A stretch of 64,000 nucleotides of DNA, taken from Kriegella sp963975415 (GTDB lineage: Bacteria > Bacteroidota > Bacteroidia > Flavobacteriales > Flavobacteriaceae). Position 1 is the first letter of the stretch. Every line of letters starts with the position of its first letter. This document shows, in pieces, positions 59,777-64,000 of this stretch. The notes under the pieces are model-generated. The model did not search any database. It saw nothing but the letters and a program-made list of their open reading frames with translations, and had not been told where the DNA came from. The stretch is from the NCBI RefSeq assembly GCF_963975415.1, contig NZ_CAXBGN010000005.1, forward strand, positions 248,001-312,000, written 5' to 3'. Position numbers and translations under genes: made by a program.

Positions 59777-61243
59777 TTGCTTCAAAAGCTATCACTCCGT
59801 TACCGTATATTCTTTGCCATGATTCTGTTGGTGGTCATCGCTTGGATATTGATTTCGGCCATAACGGTCTATCAATATCGTGAGCAGCTGCAAGATTATC
59901 ATGAAAATCGTCTGGAACGTAAAGAGCAGCAAATCAAACAAAGTCTGAACTATACACTACATGAAACTACTTATCCTGTTACAACCGAAAACCTTGGATT
60001 GATATTTCGAGAAGAGATTTATATTATCGCAGATGTTCATAATAAGAACTTCAATATTTATGATCTTGAAGGTCAGTTGATCAAGAGTTCCCGACCCAAA
60101 TTTGACAATGAATCGGTTCCTACGTGTCTTGATGCAAAAGTGATGAATTCATTGGAAGCTAGTGTTTCCAAACGATATGTAGAGGAAAATTCGGCTGCAG
60201 GCGATAATTATCTAGCGTCTTACACTTATATAAACGACGGTAGATTTAAACCAATTGGTATTTTAAATATGCCGTATTATGAGGACAATTCCTTTTATGA
60301 TATGGAGTTGCGAGAGCTATTGATGCGTTTGGGGGGAGCCTTTTTGCTTATGTTGTTCATTGCCATTGGGTTGGCTTATTTTATTTCGAAATATATTACA
60401 CGTTCTTTAGAGACCGTTTCCGATATGTTAGAGAAGACCAATCTGACCAAGCAAAACCAGAAGATATTTATTGAAGACCCTAGTGAAGAGATTGAGAAAT
60501 TGGTAACTTCCTACAATGCCATGATTGATGAATTGGAACTAAGTGCGGTGAAACTCGCCCGTAGTGAAAGAGAGCAGGCTTGGCGTGAAATGGCCAAACA
60601 GGTGGCGCACGAAATTAAAAACCCCCTGACTCCAATGCGGTTGAGTGTGCAAAGTTTTGAACGAAAGTTCGATCCAAAGGACCCGGATATCGAGAAAAAG
60701 GTGGGTGAATATTCCAAAACCTTGATACAACAGATCGATACCATGAGTAGCATCGCTTCTGCGTTTTCTAATTTTGCCGAAATGCCGGCCCAGCAGAATG
60801 AAACACTAAATGTCGTTAAAATCGTTAAGCTGGCCCTTGATATCTTTAATGAGAATTATATTCATTTTATAGCAGACGAAGATGAAATCGTAGCAAAAAT
60901 GGATCGTACCCAATTGATTCGTGTAGTGACCAATTTGGTCAAAAATGCGATACAGGCCGTTCCAGAAGTTGATGCTCCGAGTATTTTAGTTTCTGTGACC
61001 TCTGAGGAAAATTATCTTAAATTGTGTGTGGCGGATAATGGTATAGGTATTTCCGATGATTTTAGCGATAAAATCTTTGAACCTAAATTTACGACAAAAT
61101 CTAGTGGTATGGGCTTGGGGCTCGGTATGGTAAAAAATATTGTAGAAACCTATAAAGGCAGTATTGAGTTCACCTCCAAACCGGGAAAGGGCACGGTATT
61201 TATAGTTAAACTTCCAAAAGCAAAAGCAATGCAAATAGTATAA
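59777..61243 (+). CDS. NtrY-like sensor histidine kinase
   Basis: About 488 residues. There is no ATG near the 5' end: candidates are TTG at 59747, TTG at 59777 and ATG at 59819. I choose 59777 because it lies after a perfect -7 box and gives the usual short basic start (LQKLSLRYRIFF). Layout: TM (about 10-32), a periplasmic domain of 150 residues, TM (180-203), a HAMP-like region, HisKA with the phospho-acceptor His in QVAHEIKNPLTPM, and HATPase_c (NAIQAVPEV, DNGIGI, GMGLGLGMVKNIV). The HEIKNPLTPM motif is of the NtrY/AtoS kind. No response regulator is adjacent. Confidence 0.88.
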   Translation: MLQKLSLRYRIFFAMILLVVIAWILISAITVYQYREQLQDYHENRLERKEQQIKQSLNYTLHETTYPVTTENLGLIFREEIYIIADVHNKNFNIYDLEGQLIKSSRPKFDNESVPTCLDAKVMNSLEASVSKRYVEENSAAGDNYLASYTYINDGRFKPIGILNMPYYEDNSFYDMELRELLMRLGGAFLLMLFIAIGLAYFISKYITRSLETVSDMLEKTNLTKQNQKIFIEDPSEEIEKLVTSYNAMIDELELSAVKLARSEREQAWREMAKQVAHEIKNPLTPMRLSVQSFERKFDPKDPDIEKKVGEYSKTLIQQIDTMSSIASAFSNFAEMPAQQNETLNVVKIVKLALDIFNENYIHFIADEDEIVAKMDRTQLIRVVTNLVKNAIQAVPEVDAPSILVSVTSEENYLKLCVADNGIGISDDFSDKIFEPKFTTKSSGMGLGLGMVKNIVETYKGSIEFTSKPGKGTVFIVKLPKAKAMQIV

Positions 61244-61263
61244 TTTTCGTAAACTAATTCATT

Positions 61264-62046
61264 ATGTCATATAATACACTTATAGTTACCAAAAAAGGCG
61301 CTATCGCTACGATAGCGATTGATCGCCCCAAAAAACTTAATGCACTTAATAGGGAAACGATACAAGAATTGCATGACGCTTTCGAAGCACTCGAAAATGA
61401 AGAGGTCATAAAGGTCATTATTCTAACAGGTAATGGTGAAAAGGCTTTCATAGCGGGAGCTGATATTTCAGAGTTTGCCCGTTTTTCGGAAGCGGAAGGA
61501 GGCAAACTGGCGGCACAAGGTCATGAACTGCTTTTTAATTTTGTTGAGAACTTATCGACGCCTGTGATAGCGGCTGTTAATGGGTTTGCCTTGGGTGGAG
61601 GACTTGAATTGGCCATGGCCTGTCATTTTAGGGTAGCCAGTGAAAATGCCAAAATGGGATTGCCCGAAGTTTCCTTGGGTGTAATTCCTGGTTATGGTGG
61701 TACACAACGACTACCCCAATTAATAGGGAAAGGTAGGGCAATGGAACTTATTATGACGGCAGGTATGATTTCTTCCGATGTGGCCCTGCAATATGGTTTG
61801 GTGAACCATGTGGTATCCCAAGAGGCGCTTATCTCTTTTTGTGAAAAACTGGCAAGCAAGATATCGAATAATTCTCCAGTTGCCATTGGCAATGCAATAA
61901 AAGCGATAAATGCGGGTTTTAAGAATAACGAAAACGGATTTGCTACTGAGATCGAGGCCTTTGGGGCCAGCTTTGGAACCGAAGATTTCGTAGAGGGCAC
62001 TTCGGCCTTTTTAGAGAAACGAAAGGCTGAGTTTCCAGGGAAATAG
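61264..62046 (+). CDS. Enoyl-CoA hydratase/isomerase (crotonase fold)
   Basis: A 260-residue crotonase. The oxyanion-hole motifs are FIAGADISEF and NGFALGGGLELAMACH; both catalytic glutamates of a true hydratase are present, Glu115 (GGLELA) and Glu135 (GLPEVSLG), followed by IPGYGGTQRLPQLIGK. It should hydrate short-chain enoyl-CoA in fatty or amino acid breakdown or butyrate-type metabolism. It begins 20 bp after the kinase gene, so it is probably co-transcribed with it. FabA/Z-like roles are unlikely. Confidence 0.94.
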   Translation: MSYNTLIVTKKGAIATIAIDRPKKLNALNRETIQELHDAFEALENEEVIKVIILTGNGEKAFIAGADISEFARFSEAEGGKLAAQGHELLFNFVENLSTPVIAAVNGFALGGGLELAMACHFRVASENAKMGLPEVSLGVIPGYGGTQRLPQLIGKGRAMELIMTAGMISSDVALQYGLVNHVVSQEALISFCEKLASKISNNSPVAIGNAIKAINAGFKNNENGFATEIEAFGASFGTEDFVEGTSAFLEKRKAEFPGK

Positions 62047-62067
62047 TAAATCACCAAATACCTACTT

Positions 62068-63624
62068 ATGAACGTAAGAAAAAGTCTTCCCATGCTTTTT
62101 TTTGTTTTTTGCCTAGGGGTTTCCCACACGCAAGGCCAGGATATAGCTGTAGATTATACTTTTGGGGAGAAATATAACGACAGGTACAAATTTTCCAATC
62201 TGCTATCCATTTCTAAAGATGCGAACGGCGGTTCGGTACTTGTTCGAGCCTATTACACGGGTTTAATTCTTAAGCCCAAGGGCTATTTTATTGAACACTA
62301 CGATAAAGATTTAGTGCTGCTTTCTGAATATAACTATAAACTAAAGAATGCCAATTTCGTGGAGGGTTATGTTCGTAACGGTCAAGTGTATCTTTTGTTT
62401 TTAGATTATAATTACGATAGTCAATCGTATGAGTATATCGTGCACCGAAGCCCCATAGCAGAAATGAATTTTACAGAGGAAACCCTGCTTACTATTCCTT
62501 CAAAAGAAGTGCAAAACCCTTTAGATAAGAATTATTATAATAGAAATTTCACTTCGGGTTTCAGTACTTCAGTACTTTTTGATGAAGAGAAAACGGCTTT
62601 TGTCATTAGCGCACATTTTAAGAAAGGCAAGAGCAACAATCATTTTATCTATATGTTCGACACAAGCTTGAGAAAGTTGGTGGAACACGACTTCTCGGCA
62701 GAGGTCGAAGAAAAGAACTATGCTTTCGAAAGTGTAGCCATTTCTAAGAACTTGGGAACGGCCTTTATTATTGGTAAAGCCTACTTTAAAAAAAGAAGGT
62801 TTACTGCCCAAGAACGGAAATTTCAGTACGAACTGATTCAAATCTCAAGTAATGGCAGCAGAATACAAACCTTTGATGATGCCGGTAAATTCTCCGAGGG
62901 CCTTAAACCCATTATCAACGGTACCGATTTATTCTGTGTAGGGTTTTATGCAGATAGAAAAGACAATCGCTATAACGGACTTTCGTATTTTAAGCTGGAC
63001 CCAAATAGTTTAGCTATTAGGTCAAAAAAATACAACCCCTTCTCCGAACAATTTATGATGGACAAGTTCGGGCGTGAAGAAGACAAAGAAATCAAAAATC
63101 TAGTTTTTAAAAATGCAAGTGTTACTGATGAAGGTGATCTCTTGTTCAATGCAGAAGAGTATTTTGTAACTTCAAGTGTTCAGGCAAACTCAAGCGGAGG
63201 TAGGATAAAAGTACAACGGTACCATCATAATGACATCGTAAGTGCAAAGCTAAATGCCAATGGTGAAGTCATCTGGATCCGAAATATAAATAAGGCGGAG
63301 GTCACTCAAGGTGATGGTGCCTATGCTTCCTATAGTTCTTGTACCAAAAATGGAAACACCTATTTCTTTATAAGCACAGCTGCTGAAAATCCACAAATAC
63401 TGCCAGGCGAAAGACTACTTTTCAAGCAAGGTCTTAGTCGCAATCGCAACGTTTTTACTATACGACTTGATCCGCAAGGGAACATTAGCTATGAAAAACT
63501 TATCGATGATAAAGAGGCACGACTACCTTTGATGGTCTCTAAACCGCTGATAGCACCTTCGAATGATTTACTATTCTACGCCAAACGTGGCAGTAAAAAG
63601 CAATTGGTTAAAGTTGTTTTGTGA
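62068..63624 (+). CDS. Secreted beta-rich protein of unknown function
   Basis: A 518-residue protein with a signal peptide (MNVRKSLPMLFFVFCLGVSHTQGQ). The mature protein consists of repeated strands with patterns like YKLKNANFVEGYVRNGQVYLLF, suggesting a beta-propeller-like fold, and there are no catalytic motifs I recognise. Similar secreted proteins are frequent in Flavobacteriia. It starts 21 bp after the hydratase stop, the end of a three-gene run (kinase, hydratase, this gene). A weak hairpin plus T-run follows. Confidence 0.78.
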   Translation: MNVRKSLPMLFFVFCLGVSHTQGQDIAVDYTFGEKYNDRYKFSNLLSISKDANGGSVLVRAYYTGLILKPKGYFIEHYDKDLVLLSEYNYKLKNANFVEGYVRNGQVYLLFLDYNYDSQSYEYIVHRSPIAEMNFTEETLLTIPSKEVQNPLDKNYYNRNFTSGFSTSVLFDEEKTAFVISAHFKKGKSNNHFIYMFDTSLRKLVEHDFSAEVEEKNYAFESVAISKNLGTAFIIGKAYFKKRRFTAQERKFQYELIQISSNGSRIQTFDDAGKFSEGLKPIINGTDLFCVGFYADRKDNRYNGLSYFKLDPNSLAIRSKKYNPFSEQFMMDKFGREEDKEIKNLVFKNASVTDEGDLLFNAEEYFVTSSVQANSSGGRIKVQRYHHNDIVSAKLNANGEVIWIRNINKAEVTQGDGAYASYSSCTKNGNTYFFISTAAENPQILPGERLLFKQGLSRNRNVFTIRLDPQGNISYEKLIDDKEARLPLMVSKPLIAPSNDLLFYAKRGSKKQLVKVVL

Positions 63625-63629
63625 CAATC

Positions 63630-63653
63630 CCCTCCCTTTGAATGAGGGTTTTT
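63630..63653 (+). terminator. Probable weak terminator
   Basis: CCCTC (63630-63634) pairs with GAGGG (63644-63648), loop of 9 nt, then TTTTT. It is 6 bp past the stop of the secreted protein gene. Confidence 0.45.
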
Positions 63654-63736
63654 CGGGAAGTATGGTCTTATGCGTATGAAAAAGAAATACTTCTGTTAAT
63701 TAACATTCGTGTTCTATTTATTTTGGATTAAATCCA

Positions 63737-63744
63737 TAAATTTG
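63737..63744 (+). promoter_or_regulatory. -7 element of the radical SAM gene
   Basis: TAAATTTG, exact TAnnTTTG, 16 bp before the TTG start codon at 63761. A TTTG lies 11 bp upstream, too close for a standard -33. Confidence 0.4.
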
Positions 63745-63760
63745 GAATAAATCCAAATAA

Positions 63761-64000
63761 TTGAACAAAGAAAATTATTTAAAGGGTCGCGGAGCACAGC
63801 AAAATACGAACAATAAATTCTCGGAATTCAGCGCTGAAACCCGAGATGATTTCTTGGAGTTTTGTCGTATAGAAGGCGAAGAGGCAGACAATAACAAGAC
63901 CCAGTATATCCCTATCTTCCCAAAGACCATTGTGAATAAGGTTACGAGTCCAGATGTAGGAATGATGTATTCTATGAACCCCTATCAAGGGTGTGAGCAC
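63761..64000 (+). CDS. PA0069-family radical SAM protein (partial, N-terminus)
   Basis: The last 80 codons of the window form an open frame beginning MNKENYLKGRGAQQNTNN when started from TTG at 63761; the codon directly before is TAA, so no earlier start is possible, and no ATG lies near. The sequence KTIVNKVTSPDVGMMYSMNPYQGCEH is the start of the PA0069/SPL-like radical SAM family, in which the radical SAM cysteines (C-x3-C-x2-C) follow directly; the first one is here at GCEH and the rest lie beyond the edge. Function is unknown, perhaps DNA or RNA repair. Confidence 0.82.
   Translation, partial: MNKENYLKGRGAQQNTNNKFSEFSAETRDDFLEFCRIEGEEADNNKTQYIPIFPKTIVNKVTSPDVGMMYSMNPYQGCEH

Noticed and set aside
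1..64000. Phage, plasmid, restriction or anti-phage defence system
   Set aside because: No integrase, portal, toxin-antitoxin pair, restriction enzyme or known defence module was recognised; the window reads as core chromosome with a few accessory genes.

Overview
The window looks like chromosomal DNA of a marine member of the Flavobacteriaceae (Bacteroidota), of the general type of Maribacter, Zobellia or Arenibacter. Base composition is AT-rich. Intergenic regions repeatedly show the Bacteroidota promoter -7 element TAnnTTTG, in several places with an upstream TTG/TTTG -33 element. Gene content is typical of the family: a SUF operon carrying DUF2480 and DUF3078 genes, a HemC-HemD fusion, DUF2721, an EcsC protein, a sulfatase, a Gfo/Idh/MocA oxidoreductase and two ThuA-domain proteins. 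Species cannot be fixed from sequence reading alone. No rRNA, tRNA, CRISPR array, integrase, transposase or phage module was seen.

Layout. 0-5 kb: 5' part of sdhC, a collagen-repeat lipoprotein, a GAF-AraC regulator and a RimK-like ligase/AstE-like hydrolase pair. 5-17 kb: DUF2721 and ThuA genes, a very large BNR-repeat exoprotein, pepP, a REP-like palindrome next to a compositionally distinct transglutaminase-like gene, brnQ, a small zinc-ribbon protein, thiL and a Tat-exported oxidoreductase. 17.6-25.4 kb: the complete suf cluster sufA-B-C-D-S-E, a DUF59 gene, DUF2480 and DUF3078. 25.4-26.6 kb: a gene-free region with three terminator-like hairpins and a 226-bp direct repeat. 26.6-29.6 kb: hflX, an EEP-fold hydrolase and a PolB-like exonuclease.

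29.8-41.1 kb is one long leftward cluster built around haem synthesis: hemA, hemCD, hemE, GNAT, hemF, a 52-residue basic small protein, ychJ, a lipoprotein, hemB, DinB, a serine hydrolase, a CNNM/CBS protein and ogt. An AraC regulator diverges from hemA. After a ThuA lipoprotein and a leftward mscS/TraB-GumN/DUF1460 group comes hemH at 49.1 kb, and hemJ lies at 59.0 kb. Together these give ALA-to-haem enzymes HemB, C, D, E, F, J and H plus the committed HemA step, all in about 26 kb; only the glutamate-1-semialdehyde aminotransferase is not seen.

50-64 kb: a MATE exporter, EcsC protein, Tat-type aldo/keto reductase, a formylglycine-dependent sulfatase, an envelope two-component module (two uncharacterised membrane proteins, HisKA_3 kinase, NarL-type regulator), hemJ, a NtrY-like sensor kinase, an enoyl-CoA hydratase, a secreted protein of unknown function and the start of a PA0069-type radical SAM gene.

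The least explained parts are the terminator/repeat array at 25.4-26.5 kb, the terminated non-coding stretch before pepP, the small basic protein inside the haem operon, and the mscS-TraB-DUF1460 envelope group.
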